DNA of 64,000 bases from CAZBAF01 sp964490245 (GCA_964490245.1 CAZBAF010000001.1:1-64000); one strand, 5' to 3'. Numbered from the stretch's first letter, positions 52,401 through 60,763 are shown. Translations and numbers: made by a program. The notes: a model not told the origin generated them from the letters alone.

Positions 52401-52504
52401 TCGCTTAAAGAGGTATGAACCTTAATAGTCTTGCCGCTTTTGGTCACATGGACGTTGCGGGGTCTGCGGGTCTTGGCAGAACCGGCAGGTTGTTTTTTTG
52501 CCAT
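49478..52504 (-). CDS. Class A penicillin-binding protein
   Basis: 1008 residues; polymerises and crosslinks peptidoglycan. Basic cytosolic head, one transmembrane helix (about 82-104), GT51 glycosyltransferase (EDRDFYKHGGFDVRGI, GGSTITQQLVK), transpeptidase with SxxK in PPGSSIKPYDY, SRN in GASRNVPAV and KTGTTNDAKDGW. About 180 extra C-terminal residues form Ig/FN3-like beta modules with a CSGGSC loop. A leader of about 30 nt with AAGG/AGGAG follows reverse-strand TATACT. Shows that the cell has a murein wall. Confidence 0.95.
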   Translation of the reverse strand: MAKKQPAGSAKTRRPRNVHVTKSGKTIKVHTSLSDRIKAARDEKALRKAERLKGMPKSRVKRFFYRLHPKRLAAYWFSREGGIMALKVTGISVFVLFFLMIGVFAYFRKDLPNLRDISGNNIGGSIRYYDRTGQTLLWEDYDAVKRVPVPSDQIAEHLKHATIALEDRDFYKHGGFDVRGITRAAWANMTGGSTSQGGSTITQQLVKLSLDWSADRSYTRKVRELIIAVEMERSYTKDEILTGYLNAAPYGNIQYGAQAAAQDYFRKDAKDLTLAESVFLAAIPQAPSYYSPYGAYFNEENSQGTTGRQALTYRMHYTLDIMHEMGFIDKEERDATKEIDVIATVQRPDSKYDGIKAPYFVLAAKEELDADYGAETVNRSGWKVITTLDLEKQQIAEEEVANGMAQVIRQGGNVAAFAAEDVETGQIIALVGGPDFNNETYGKNNYARMPLPPGSSIKPYDYAALIENTNNVGAGTVLYDNKAPLPGYPCTNHALPQHGGNCLHDFDRRFPGPVTIRYALGASRNVPAVKAMLIAGVDKTIETAENIMNASNPKGYGYNCYAPETVEFIPANEDQCYASAAIGDGAYLKMDEHVHGLATLSRNGLSLKRTYILKIEDSNNKPINEWKLEGGIQTVRPDTAYIMNDMLSDPRASYFGQKIQRFRGNKGEWKFAVKTGTTNDAKDGWMTGYSTKYAAAVWVGYHNRTRPMSGAMEVMTRPIFNNWMTRVHRELEPQDWQRPGGVQTLPAYVIRHHVGNGTIEPSPENDLYPSWYQRRSGNRERQVIDIVSGKLATECTPELAKREETTGSATQHSGDTFVDAASGDSNISERDDVHLCTDARPSATVAVLGSGPTYTLRATVTQGTHPLNSEDRAGVVNFKVNGQTVSGGSVTIAEAQAGISYTPTQSGTATVTAEVIDSVLYSSTSNPVTTNFVASGGFSLSFTTSAAHIDFDWSGASGNVRVYREDNNTQVCSGGSCNNVPKATLPSGTRVYGKDNSDAVSNVITVSY

Positions 52505-52660
52505 TTGAATTAACCTTACCTCGAGCTCCTTAGTGTCTTTCCTAGTATAGCAAAATGCTTATTGCAAAACATACTTTTTAGGAGTTTTAGTGTCCTTCAG
52601 ATAGGATATAATATGAACGGCTATCATACTAACCTAAACAAACTGAGAGCAACCTTAGAA

Positions 52661-53911
52661 ATGACTTTATCAGAAGAACTGGCCTGGCGCGGCTTTGTCA
52701 ACCAGACGACATTTACTGATCTGACCCGCATAAACGGCAATCCGATTAGTTTTTACTGGGGCGTGGATCCTTCGGCTGATTCCATGCAAATTGGTAACCT
52801 GGCGGCAGCCATGATGGTCCGGCACTTTATCAATCATGGTCACAAGGCAATCCTGCTGGTTGGCGGTGCTACCGGCATGATTGGCGACCCTGACGGCAAA
52901 AAGCAGGAGCGGGATCTGTTAAGTCTCGAGCAGATCGCTGCCAACAAGGCGGCCATTGCACAACAGTACCGGACAGTCTTTGCCGGGCAGGACTTTGAGG
53001 TGGTGGATAACTATGACTGGTTTAAAGATATAAATTATCTGGAATTTTTGCGTGATGTCGGCAAGCACGTGCCGATGCGCCAGATGTTGGGACGTGATTT
53101 TGTGCAGACACGGCTGTCTGATGACGGCGCCGGTATCAGCTATGCTGAGTTCAGCTATTCACTGATTCAGGGCTATGATTTTTTGCATTTGTACCGGCAT
53201 AAGGGCGTGACTCTGCAGCTGTCGGGCGCTGACCAGTGGGGCAACAGTATTGCCGGCGTCGAACTGATACGCCGGATTGAAGGCGGCGAAGCTCACGTCT
53301 GGACAGCGCCGCTGATAGTCAATAAGGCAACCGGGATTAAGTTCGGCAAAACCGAGGGCGGCGCTATCTGGCTGGATGCAGGCAAAACCAGTGTCTACAA
53401 GTTTTATCAGTTCTGGCTGAACCTTGACGACGAGACAGCCAGCGAGCTGCTTAAGATCTACACCCTGCTTTCAAGGGAGCAAATTGAAGATATTTATAGC
53501 CGTTTTGAGGCCGACCGGGCGTCACGCCTGGCTCAGAAAACACTGGCTTATGAGGTGACCAGTCTGGTGCACGGCCGCGAGCGCGCCGAGTCGGTCAAGC
53601 GTATTAGCGAAGTACTATTCGGCGGCGGTGACTATGCGCAGCTGTCGGGCGAGGATTTTGTGCAGCTAAAGGCGGAATTGCCGGTAGTGCAGGCCCGCAT
53701 AAACGATACTTCACTTGTCGAGGCGCTGGTTACAGGCGGCCTGGCAGGCAGTAACGGCGAGGCACGGCGGTTCTTGCAGTCCGGTGCGGTCTATATAAAC
53801 GGCCGGCAGACGCCTGCTGACACCGCGATGTTCAGCGAGGCCGACAATCTTGCCGGTCATGCTATCATAAGACGCGGCAAGAACACGTCTGCCGTGGTTG
53901 AATTTGTATAA
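52661..53911 (+). CDS. tyrS: Tyrosyl-tRNA synthetase
   Basis: 416 residues from ATG 52661. Two earlier in-frame ATGs are excluded because TATAAT at 52607-52612 abuts or follows them. Class I synthetase: YWGVDPSADSMQIGNL near 32-47, GGATGMIGDPDGKK, YSLIQGYDF, LSGADQWGNS and the KMSKS-equivalent KFGKT near 227; C-terminal S4 domain. The HIGH-type motif reads MQIGN, with both His replaced (Gln, Asn), which is atypical. Confidence 0.94.
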   Translation: MTLSEELAWRGFVNQTTFTDLTRINGNPISFYWGVDPSADSMQIGNLAAAMMVRHFINHGHKAILLVGGATGMIGDPDGKKQERDLLSLEQIAANKAAIAQQYRTVFAGQDFEVVDNYDWFKDINYLEFLRDVGKHVPMRQMLGRDFVQTRLSDDGAGISYAEFSYSLIQGYDFLHLYRHKGVTLQLSGADQWGNSIAGVELIRRIEGGEAHVWTAPLIVNKATGIKFGKTEGGAIWLDAGKTSVYKFYQFWLNLDDETASELLKIYTLLSREQIEDIYSRFEADRASRLAQKTLAYEVTSLVHGRERAESVKRISEVLFGGGDYAQLSGEDFVQLKAELPVVQARINDTSLVEALVTGGLAGSNGEARRFLQSGAVYINGRQTPADTAMFSEADNLAGHAIIRRGKNTSAVVEFV

Positions 53912-53927
53912 TCTAAACGAGAATTTT

Positions 53928-54785
53928 ATGGCAACACCTAAAAACAGCAAAAAATCCAAGCCTAAAGCGCTGGCACGCGATACGCGGGCCAAGCGCTCGG
54001 TCCCGGCCGCATCCGGCACACCCAAAGCCGGCCAAAAAAAGGCCGACCAGTACGACGACCCAAGCCATAACTATCTGCGTTATTGGGACGGGCGCGATTA
54101 TGAACATGCGGCTGAAGTCATAGCCATAGACAAGCTGTTGCGCGGCAAACGCTTTAAGCACGCAGTCGATGTGGGCGGCGGGTATGGCCGCCTCAGCGCG
54201 GTTTTGACCAAGTACGCCGATAAGGTCACGCTGGCCGAACCCAGCCAGCAGCAGCTGGATATTGCCGAGGAGTACCTCAAAGATTTCCCGACCGTTGAGC
54301 GCAAGCTGCTTCAGGCTGATAATCTCAAGCTCAAGGACGGCAGCGTTGATCTGGCGGTTGTAGTGCGGGTGATTCATCATCTGCCCGATCCGTCGGCCGA
54401 GTTTGTCGAGATTGCACGCGTACTGGAGCCGGGCGGCTACTTCCTGCTGGAGTTTGCCAACTACAGTAACTTCAAAAACCGTATCAAGCACACGCTTAAG
54501 GGCAAAAAACTGCCGCTGGAGCCGATTGATATCCGTTCTGAGGCAAACAAGCGCGAAGACGTTATTCCGTTTGTAAACCACAATCCCCGCACGGTGCGCC
54601 GGCAGTTGGCGCATGCCGGCCTCAAGGTCGAGCGGGTGCTGTCTGTGTCCAACCTGCGCAACCCGCGGCTAAAAAAGGTCATTCCGCGCGGCGGTATGCT
54701 GGCAATAGAGAGCCTAATGCAGGGCGGTCTGGCCAAGACTTATTTTGGCCCGTCTACGGTTTTTCTTGCCCGCAAGCCTAAATAG
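53928..54785 (+). CDS. SAM-dependent methyltransferase
   Basis: 285 residues from ATG 53928; TATAAT in the last codons of tyrS (53905-53910) supports it over an upstream TTG. A 50-residue Lys-rich basic head precedes a class I (type 11) fold: AVDVGGGYGRLSAVL (motif I), LAEPSQQQL, LLQADNLKLKDGSVDLAVVVRVIHHLPD and RVLEPGGYFLLEFANY. The substrate could be a quinone, lipid or RNA; the basic head hints at nucleic acid, as inference only. Confidence 0.85.
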   Translation: MATPKNSKKSKPKALARDTRAKRSVPAASGTPKAGQKKADQYDDPSHNYLRYWDGRDYEHAAEVIAIDKLLRGKRFKHAVDVGGGYGRLSAVLTKYADKVTLAEPSQQQLDIAEEYLKDFPTVERKLLQADNLKLKDGSVDLAVVVRVIHHLPDPSAEFVEIARVLEPGGYFLLEFANYSNFKNRIKHTLKGKKLPLEPIDIRSEANKREDVIPFVNHNPRTVRRQLAHAGLKVERVLSVSNLRNPRLKKVIPRGGMLAIESLMQGGLAKTYFGPSTVFLARKPK

Positions 54786-54925
54786 CACCCTTAGATAGGC
54801 AGGTTGGTAAATGCAGTCGGCGTTGTGGCTATAAATTGTACTGCGGCTGTTGCTATAGGTGTTGATTTCATACACTGTCGGTACAGCAGTGTTAAGTTGC
54901 GCGTTAAAAGCTGATATTTGTATTA

Positions 54926-54969
54926 GACCCTATCTTCTTATAATAACATACTTGTGGTCATTATGTCAA
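54926..54969 (-). promoter_or_regulatory. Recurrent promoter element, copy 5
   Basis: Minus strand: TTGACA (54969-54964), 18 nt, TATTAT (54945-54940), then AAGAAGATAGGGTC. It transcribes leftwards through 54786-54930, which holds no gene, toward the convergent methyltransferase end. That stretch has a CACTG/CAGTG hairpin but no clear terminator. Immediately to the right is the leaderless recG promoter. Confidence 0.6.
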
Positions 54970-54994
54970 GTACCGTATCTGTTATACTACTGCT

Positions 54995-57022
54995 ATGACA
55001 GAGGCGGATTTGACTGTGCTGAAAGGCATCGGACCGGCGACGGCCAGGGCTTTTGCTGCTATTGGTATTAATTCTGTAGCTGATCTGCTGCAGTACTATC
55101 CGCGGACATATCATGACTATTCAGTAATCACGCCAATCAAGTCGGCCAAACCGGGTATGGTTACGGTGCGTGCGGCAATCAAGCAGGCGACCGGGCGTTA
55201 TGTTCGCCGCGGTCTGCATATTACCGAGGCAGTGGCTTCTGACGCGACCGGCAGTGTCCGGCTGGTGTGGTTTAACCAGCCATACCGGGCCGATGCACTT
55301 AAAGGCGGCCACGAGTATTTTGTGACCGGCAAGCTCGAACTTAAATCCGGCCGTTTTGCCATACAAAACCCCGGGGTTGAGCTGGTCAGCGACATGCCGG
55401 TTCACACAGCGCGTATCGTGCCGGTGTACCGTGAACGTAAAGGCGTGACCACGCAGACGATCCGCAAAGCTATGGCTGATGCTGTAGCACGTGCCGGCAG
55501 TCTGCCTGATGTGTTGCCCGAATGGGTCCGCCGCGGCAATAAACTTTTCACGATGGGCGAGGCCGTGCGCGAGCTGCACTTTCCGGCCAGCGCCCAAACG
55601 CTCGAACGGGCCAGGCGCTCATTAGGGTTTTTAGAGGTGTTTGAGCTGATGCTGGCGTCCAAAATGCTCAAAGCCGAGATAGAGGCGGAGCTGGCGCCGG
55701 CCATACCTTTTAATGAAAAGCTGGCTAAACAGTTTGTGACTGCATTGCCATTTACGCCGACAGACGCCCAGCGCAAGGCCATGTGGCAGATACTGCAGGA
55801 TATGGAGCAGCCCCGGCCTGCCAACCGGCTGCTGGAGGGCGATGTCGGCTCGGGCAAGACAGCGGTGGCGGCAATGGCAGCCGTGATGGCGGTGAATGCG
55901 GGCTATCAGGTAGCACTGTTGGCACCCACCGAGATTCTGGCCCGGCAACATGCGGATAGTATCAGCGAGCTGCTTAAGCCGCTTGGCCTGGATAAGGGAG
56001 TGGGTCTTTTGGTGGGCAGCCTGAAACAGGCGCAAAAAAAGCGTGCCCAGGAAGCGCTGGCCAACGGCAAGATCCGCTTTGTCATTGGTACGCACGCGCT
56101 GCTGCAGGGGCTGACTATGCAAAATCTTGGGCTGGTTATTGTTGATGAACAGCACCGTTTCGGGGTTGAACAGCGTAAGCAGCTGCTTAAATCAACCAAA
56201 CTGATGCCGCATGTTTTATCCATGACAGCCACGCCAATCCCGCGCAGTCTGGCCCTGACGCTGTACGGCGAACTTGATATCAGTCTGCTGGATGCCATGC
56301 CGCCCGGCCGCCGCCCCATCACCACCCGGATTGTCTCGCCTAACAGCCGCCAGCCAATGGAGGACCATATCCGTGAGCAGGTGTCTGCCGGACATCAGGT
56401 GTATGTGGTTTGCCCGGTAATTACCGAGGACAACAAGCTGCAGGCTGTCAGTGCCGAGGCTACCTATAAACGGCTGCAAAGCACCTTTAAGGGGCTCAGT
56501 ATCGGCCTGCTGCACGGCAAACTTAAGAATGAGGATAAAACTGCCGTCATGGAACAGTTTGTGGCCGGCCGGCTTGATATCCTGGTTGCGACCACGGTGA
56601 TAGAGGTGGGGGTCAACGTGCCCAATGCCACCATAATGGTCATAGAGGGTGCCGAACGGTTTGGTCTGGCGCAGATGCACCAGCTGCGCGGACGGGTGGG
56701 CCGCAGCACGGCGCAGGGTTTTTGCTACATTGTGCCCAGCGGCAGCGAGGCGCCCAGCCGGCGTCTGCGGGCGCTCGAGCAATCGACTGACGGTTTTAAG
56801 CTGGCCGAGCTTGATCTGGAGCTGCGCGGTCCAGGGGCTATTTACGGCACGCTGCAGCACGGCGCGCTTGATCTGCGCTTTGCCAATCTGACTGATCATC
56901 GTCTGCTGGCTGCCGTCCGTCAGGCGGTAAGACACTTTATTGATAAGGGCGAACAGCTGTCTGATTATCCTGAGTTGGCCCGCCGGGTGCGTCTGGCGCA
57001 GGCCGTCATCACCCTAAACTAA
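54995..57022 (+). CDS. recG: ATP-dependent DNA helicase RecG
   Basis: 675 residues; remodels stalled forks and Holliday junctions. It opens directly with a helix-hairpin-helix-like LKGIGPATARAF, then the OB wedge domain, Walker A EGDVGSGKTAVA near 281, DEQHRFGVEQR, SATPIPRSLALTLYG and the final QGFCYIV/GRVGRS motif. TATACT (54983-54988) is 6 nt before the ATG: leaderless. Full length for the family. Confidence 0.96.
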   Translation: MTEADLTVLKGIGPATARAFAAIGINSVADLLQYYPRTYHDYSVITPIKSAKPGMVTVRAAIKQATGRYVRRGLHITEAVASDATGSVRLVWFNQPYRADALKGGHEYFVTGKLELKSGRFAIQNPGVELVSDMPVHTARIVPVYRERKGVTTQTIRKAMADAVARAGSLPDVLPEWVRRGNKLFTMGEAVRELHFPASAQTLERARRSLGFLEVFELMLASKMLKAEIEAELAPAIPFNEKLAKQFVTALPFTPTDAQRKAMWQILQDMEQPRPANRLLEGDVGSGKTAVAAMAAVMAVNAGYQVALLAPTEILARQHADSISELLKPLGLDKGVGLLVGSLKQAQKKRAQEALANGKIRFVIGTHALLQGLTMQNLGLVIVDEQHRFGVEQRKQLLKSTKLMPHVLSMTATPIPRSLALTLYGELDISLLDAMPPGRRPITTRIVSPNSRQPMEDHIREQVSAGHQVYVVCPVITEDNKLQAVSAEATYKRLQSTFKGLSIGLLHGKLKNEDKTAVMEQFVAGRLDILVATTVIEVGVNVPNATIMVIEGAERFGLAQMHQLRGRVGRSTAQGFCYIVPSGSEAPSRRLRALEQSTDGFKLAELDLELRGPGAIYGTLQHGALDLRFANLTDHRLLAAVRQAVRHFIDKGEQLSDYPELARRVRLAQAVITLN

Positions 57023-57045
57023 TAACTTGGATTATAATAAGAGAG

Positions 57046-57858
57046 ATGTATTCAGGTTTTGCACTCACCAGATTCTCCGGCCGTGTTATGGGCGCCCACC
57101 AGCAGGTGGACCGCGTGGCGCGGCGTCATTTGAGCGAGCTGCTGCAGGCCGAGGACGCGGCTTTCCCATCCTTTAGCCAGATTGTCCGGTTTGAGGGCCG
57201 CAATGGCCCGGATGGTATTAAGGTAAAAAGCCCCGGCCGCAATGAACCCTGGCATTATCTCAATCCGCTGGATGTCGATAACAAGGTGTATCTGTCCATG
57301 ATTCGCGATCATTACGACACGTTAGTGAAAAGTTTAAAAAAGCAGAACGAGGCCCGGGCGGCGTTTGAAGCGGCCTGGCTGGCGCACGCCATTGTCGACG
57401 GTATGACGCCGGCACACCATTATCCGTACGAGACCATGATAGAGGAGCTGCGCGGGGGTTTGGGCCTGGAAAGCCGTGACACCAAGCTTAAGAAAATCGT
57501 TTTTAAGGGCGAGACGGTGTCGCAGACCATCGGTAACATGTACCGGGTCTATGGACCGCGTGGTCTGTACACGGCGCATCATATCTTTGAGTTTGGCGTT
57601 ATGCTGCTGCTGCGGCCGCTGAGGCTATCCGATGCGCGGCCAACCCGGCGGGATGTGCAAACAGTGCTTACAATCGGGCCCGAGCAGTACTTTTTACTTA
57701 ATGCGCGCGAGGTTGCATCGCTGGATCTGTACGATGAATATTTAAAGAACGGCTGGACATCGCGGCTCAGCAACCGCATCCGTCATAAGCTGGCACCAAC
57801 GGTGGTTAAGACAGTTACGCTCATCTGGTATGCGGCGGCACGCGAGGCGGCAAAATGA
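57046..57858 (+). CDS. Putative phospholipase C/S1-P1-like metal hydrolase
   Basis: 270 residues. Residues about 70-125 contain EPWHYLNPLDVDNKVY, then AAWLAHAIVDGMTPAHHYPYE, a His/Asp pattern that resembles zinc-dependent phospholipase C and S1/P1 nuclease folds. I could not confirm all ligands, and an early HQQVDRVARRH may add another. No signal peptide is visible. TATAAT (57033-57038) is 7 nt before the ATG: leaderless. ATGA overlap with rsmD. Function uncertain. Confidence 0.55.
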   Translation: MYSGFALTRFSGRVMGAHQQVDRVARRHLSELLQAEDAAFPSFSQIVRFEGRNGPDGIKVKSPGRNEPWHYLNPLDVDNKVYLSMIRDHYDTLVKSLKKQNEARAAFEAAWLAHAIVDGMTPAHHYPYETMIEELRGGLGLESRDTKLKKIVFKGETVSQTIGNMYRVYGPRGLYTAHHIFEFGVMLLLRPLRLSDARPTRRDVQTVLTIGPEQYFLLNAREVASLDLYDEYLKNGWTSRLSNRIRHKLAPTVVKTVTLIWYAAAREAAK

Positions 57859-58388
57859 GGATCATCAGCGGCGACCTGGGCGGTCGGGTGTTCAATGACG
57901 TGCCCGGACACCGGACCCACCCTATGGCCGAGAAAATTCGCGGCGCTCTGTTTAACACACTAGGGGATATTACGGGCCTAAGCGTGCTCGACGCCTACGG
58001 CGGCACTGGCGCGCTGGCTTTTGAGGCATTAAGCCGCGGGGCGGCACACGCGACTATTCTTGAAGCCGACAAAAACGCCGCCCGCACCATAAAAGAGAAC
58101 ATTCAGGCGCTGGGTCTGGGTGACCGTACGACCGCCAGCCGCATGTATGCGCACGCCTGGAGCCGGCGTAATCCCGACGTGCAGTTTGATCTGGTGCTGC
58201 TTGATCCGCCGTATGATGCGGTCGAACCTAAGGATTTACTGCGGCTTGCCGCACACACCAGGCCGGGCGGCATGATTGTTCTGTCCTTGCCGCCGGACAG
58301 CGGGTTTCGGTATGCCGCCAGCCGGCAGGAGCTTTTACAGCACAAGAACTATGGCGACGCCGAACTATTCTTCTACCGCCAAAGCTAA
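57855..58388 (+). CDS. rsmD: 16S rRNA (guanine-966-N2)-methyltransferase
   Basis: 177 residues. RIISGDLGGRVFNDVPGHRTHPMAEKIRGALFNTLGDI is close to the family opening (quoted here in part: RIISGDLGGRVF), followed by VLDAYGGTGALAFEALSRGA for SAM and the catalytic LLDPPYD near 117. It methylates G966 in helix 31 of 16S rRNA. Overlaps the preceding stop by 4 bp. Confidence 0.93.
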   Translation: MRIISGDLGGRVFNDVPGHRTHPMAEKIRGALFNTLGDITGLSVLDAYGGTGALAFEALSRGAAHATILEADKNAARTIKENIQALGLGDRTTASRMYAHAWSRRNPDVQFDLVLLDPPYDAVEPKDLLRLAAHTRPGGMIVLSLPPDSGFRYAASRQELLQHKNYGDAELFFYRQS

Positions 58389-58394
58389 CCCCTA

Positions 58395-58429
58395 GCCACT
58401 AATCACTAGTCACTAAACACTGATCACTA
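58395..58429. repeat. Heptamer array between rsmD and a membrane gene
   Basis: Five contiguous units: GCCACTA, ATCACTA, GTCACTA, AACACTG, ATCACTA. It lies between two convergent genes and overlaps the last 3 bp of the downstream, reverse-strand gene. The first unit is the exact reverse complement of the TAGTGGC array at 36871. Confidence 0.75.
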
Positions 58430-59080
58430 CCCCTTGTCAACTTCCCTATAACGCAGAGCAAAGGCCATCGTATAAAGCGTAGACAAAATCGTGCCCGCTA
58501 CCTGTCCAAGCGGACCAAGCGAGGTTAGCAGGTTAAATAACACCACCACACCCAGCACGCCGTAGATGGGCCATTTGTATTGTTTTGATTTCTTAAACGA
58601 GGTCTTTAGCGCTTCGAATATGCCGAGGTTTTTATCCAGCAGAAAGTACGGTGCCAGCACAAAACCCCTCAGCAAAATAATACCGGGCAGGATAAACAGG
58701 GCCAGACCCGCAATCACGCTCAGCAGAATAGTCAACCACAGTGCCAGCAGACTCATGTAACGACGCGAGCCGCCGCTTATGGCCTGCTTGATCGTGACAT
58801 GGCCCTTTTTGGCCGCCTGCAGTTGTGCGTAAGTCAAAAAAGGATAAAAAATCAGCGACATGACCGACCCTGCCACCATAAAAGGCGTAATGGCTGCCCG
58901 CGTTGCCTCTATCAGCTCACGCAGGCTGGGTTCCTCAGAGAGCTCAGGAGCCTGCCCGGTGACAGTACTCAGCAGCAGCGGCAGGACCAAAAACAACCCA
59001 AAAACCGGCAGATTATCACGCACCAGCTTGGCGCTGGGCAGAAGCAGGTCTATTGCCGGAACCGGTTTTTTGTTGGCCAT
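58427..59080 (-). CDS. Multi-pass membrane protein (YciC/DUF975-like)
   Basis: 217 residues with about five hydrophobic helices. The FILPGIILLRGFVLAPYFLLDKNLGIFEALKTS stretch (FILPGIILLRGFVLAPYF, then LLDKN) is typical of poorly characterised bacterial membrane proteins annotated YciC, DUF975 or GDPD membrane domain. Role unknown. Reverse-strand TATGAT (59094-59089) is 8 nt before the ATG: leaderless. Confidence 0.72.
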   Translation of the reverse strand: MANKKPVPAIDLLLPSAKLVRDNLPVFGLFLVLPLLLSTVTGQAPELSEEPSLRELIEATRAAITPFMVAGSVMSLIFYPFLTYAQLQAAKKGHVTIKQAISGGSRRYMSLLALWLTILLSVIAGLALFILPGIILLRGFVLAPYFLLDKNLGIFEALKTSFKKSKQYKWPIYGVLGVVVLFNLLTSLGPLGQVAGTILSTLYTMAFALRYREVDKG

Positions 59081-59209
59081 TGGCTGTCATCATACCGTTT
59101 TTGCCGGTTTAGCGCGAGCAGATCTATACAATAACAGATGAGAATGCTAGAATAAGCTGATTGCACGGATGTTGCTCAATGCAACATTTATCCTGTAGTC
59201 AATTAGTTT

Positions 59210-59293
59210 GCCGGGGTGGCGAAATGGTAGACGCACTAGCCTTAGGAGCTAGCGAGGCAACTCATGGAGGTTCAAGTCCTCTCCCCGGCACCA
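59210..59293 (+). tRNA. tRNA-Leu (anticodon UAG)
   Basis: Acceptor GCCGGGG pairs with CCCCGGC (59283-59289). D arm GGTGGCGAAATGGTAGACGC, anticodon stem CTAGC/GCTAG with loop CTTAGGA (anticodon TAG, reads CUA and CUN), a long variable arm typical of Leu, T-loop GTTCAAGTC. Discriminator A then CCA is encoded. A TGTTGC/GCAACA hairpin lies upstream at about 59171-59187. Confidence 0.97.
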
Positions 59294-59401
59294 AACTAGA
59301 GAATTTATTTATGAAAGTTACCGACATTCTGAGCCGGAAAACTGCGTCAGAAGCAGTCATCGGCTACTGGTTCACAAGATACTCACTCTTCTACTGATTA
59401 T

Positions 59402-59980
59402 TTAACGTTTATCTCTTAGCAGGAACTGTTTTTGATTATTACCGGTCTGGAGGCTTTCAATGACTCCATGTGCCGTAAAGACAACCGCAAAAACAATAAA
59501 TATAATCCCTAATACTTTCCAGTCTCTTGGCGGCAGGCGAAGAATACTTTCACGCATGGCTCTTTGCCTGAGGTATATATTTCCTGCAATAGGCAGAGTG
59601 GCAACAAGCGAAGCCAGTGGGATAGTATAAATTGCCGATGATTCGGCCGTAGAGCATGTCTGCTTAAAACAGGAGCTGAACGTGATAGCAAAACCTATCA
59701 TTCCTCCGCATATAATCCCCGCCAGAATAGGCAGCAGTATGGCTATTTTTGGCAGCAATAAAGCATAAAACTTTTGAAGAGACTTAACAAAGGGCGTTGC
59801 CAAAAGGACAAAACCGATCATGGCTATCAGGAAGCCCAAACCAACAGTGTCCTCAATTGCGGCTGAAGTACGCTCGTCAATAAGACTGTACTCTTTTTGA
59901 AGAAGTGTCTGATATTCTCTGCACTGGCCGGTGGTCTGACAGATGTTTTCTGCCTCTCTCAGTGATATCACGTGCGACAT
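59402..59980 (-). CDS. Unrecognised membrane protein next to tRNA-Leu
   Basis: 192 residues with about four hydrophobic segments and a polar Cys-containing N-terminus (two Cys near 14 and 20) plus a CFKQTC loop. I do not recognise it. It appears less GC-rich than neighbours by eye and sits directly downstream of a tRNA gene, a common site for foreign DNA, but no integrase or repeated tRNA end is seen. No good promoter noted. Confidence 0.65.
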   Translation of the reverse strand: MSHVISLREAENICQTTGQCREYQTLLQKEYSLIDERTSAAIEDTVGLGFLIAMIGFVLLATPFVKSLQKFYALLLPKIAILLPILAGIICGGMIGFAITFSSCFKQTCSTAESSAIYTIPLASLVATLPIAGNIYLRQRAMRESILRLPPRDWKVLGIIFIVFAVVFTAHGVIESLQTGNNQKQFLLRDKR

Positions 59981-60163
59981 ATTTTATGTAGTAACACTTC
60001 ATCTTAATAGCGAAGCACCCCGTAGTTAGTAGGCATGAAATAGCGAATAAAAAACCATAGCCACTCCCAAAGGGGTAAGTGTTCGATAAATCAGAGTATA
60101 TGGTCGGGTTGGCGAATGTATAAACCCCTTGTGGTATAATTCGATGAAACAGGGGAAGAGGTA

Positions 60164-60751
60164 ATGGCCAAAGACATACAGTTTATTGAGCACAGCAATG
60201 AGGGTGCCGGCAAACCGGGTAACCGTATTGTTGTCAATGAGCGCGAAGAGTTTTTTGCTGCGCTGGAGCGGGCTGAGGGCTTGGTAAAGGGCGAGAGCGC
60301 CCGCGCAAAAGTTCTGATTTATGTGGCGGCACTGGAGCGCAGCCTGCAAGAGGTTCTGCGCAATGTATTGGTGCCCAGCAACCAAAAAGAGGACACCCTG
60401 CTCACTAAGATTGCCAGCACCTTTGAGGCTCAAATTGACCTGGCTTTCCGTACCGGTGTGGTCAGCCATAATCTGTGGCGTGATCTGCATATCTTCCGCG
60501 AGCTGCGCGACGACTGCATGGGCCGGATAGAGAATTTCAGCTTTGAGCACGCGGCGATTAAATCCAGTGTGGCTATGCTGGAGCGTAACGTCGGCAAACA
60601 GGCCTTCAGCGGCCTGCCGGTGCTGCGTATGGATGCCGAGGACAAGTTTGCTTTTTTGGCGCGTATTTTTCTGGTTACTCTGGACAGCCTGAAGGAGCGC
60701 GTGCCGCGTATCAGCGAGGCCCGTCAGGAAAAGCTTTACAAGGACAGCTAA
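60164..60751 (+). CDS. MltR/DUF4145-like helical (degenerate HEPN) protein
   Basis: 195 residues, all-helical, no membrane segment. LIYVAALERSLQEVLRNVLV and TLLTKIASTFEAQIDLAFRTG ... DLHIFRELRDDCMGRIENFSFEH resemble the MltR/DUF4145 pattern in which RNxFAH ends the HEPN core. Here the equivalent is RDDCMG, so the HEPN His is lost and nuclease activity is unlikely. TATAAT (60135-60140) and a GGGGAAGAGG site drive it. Function unknown. It does not overlap another real gene. Confidence 0.65.
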   Translation: MAKDIQFIEHSNEGAGKPGNRIVVNEREEFFAALERAEGLVKGESARAKVLIYVAALERSLQEVLRNVLVPSNQKEDTLLTKIASTFEAQIDLAFRTGVVSHNLWRDLHIFRELRDDCMGRIENFSFEHAAIKSSVAMLERNVGKQAFSGLPVLRMDAEDKFAFLARIFLVTLDSLKERVPRISEARQEKLYKDS

Positions 60752-60763
60752 CAGGGGTAATAC

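Noticed and set aside
52562..52660. Upstream extension of tyrS to 52562 or 52613
   Set aside because: TATAAT at 52607-52612 lies downstream of the first and adjacent to the second ATG; the conserved protein begins at 52661.
59294..59401. Integrated element attachment site after tRNA-Leu
   Set aside because: No repeat of the tRNA 3' end and no integrase gene within the window.
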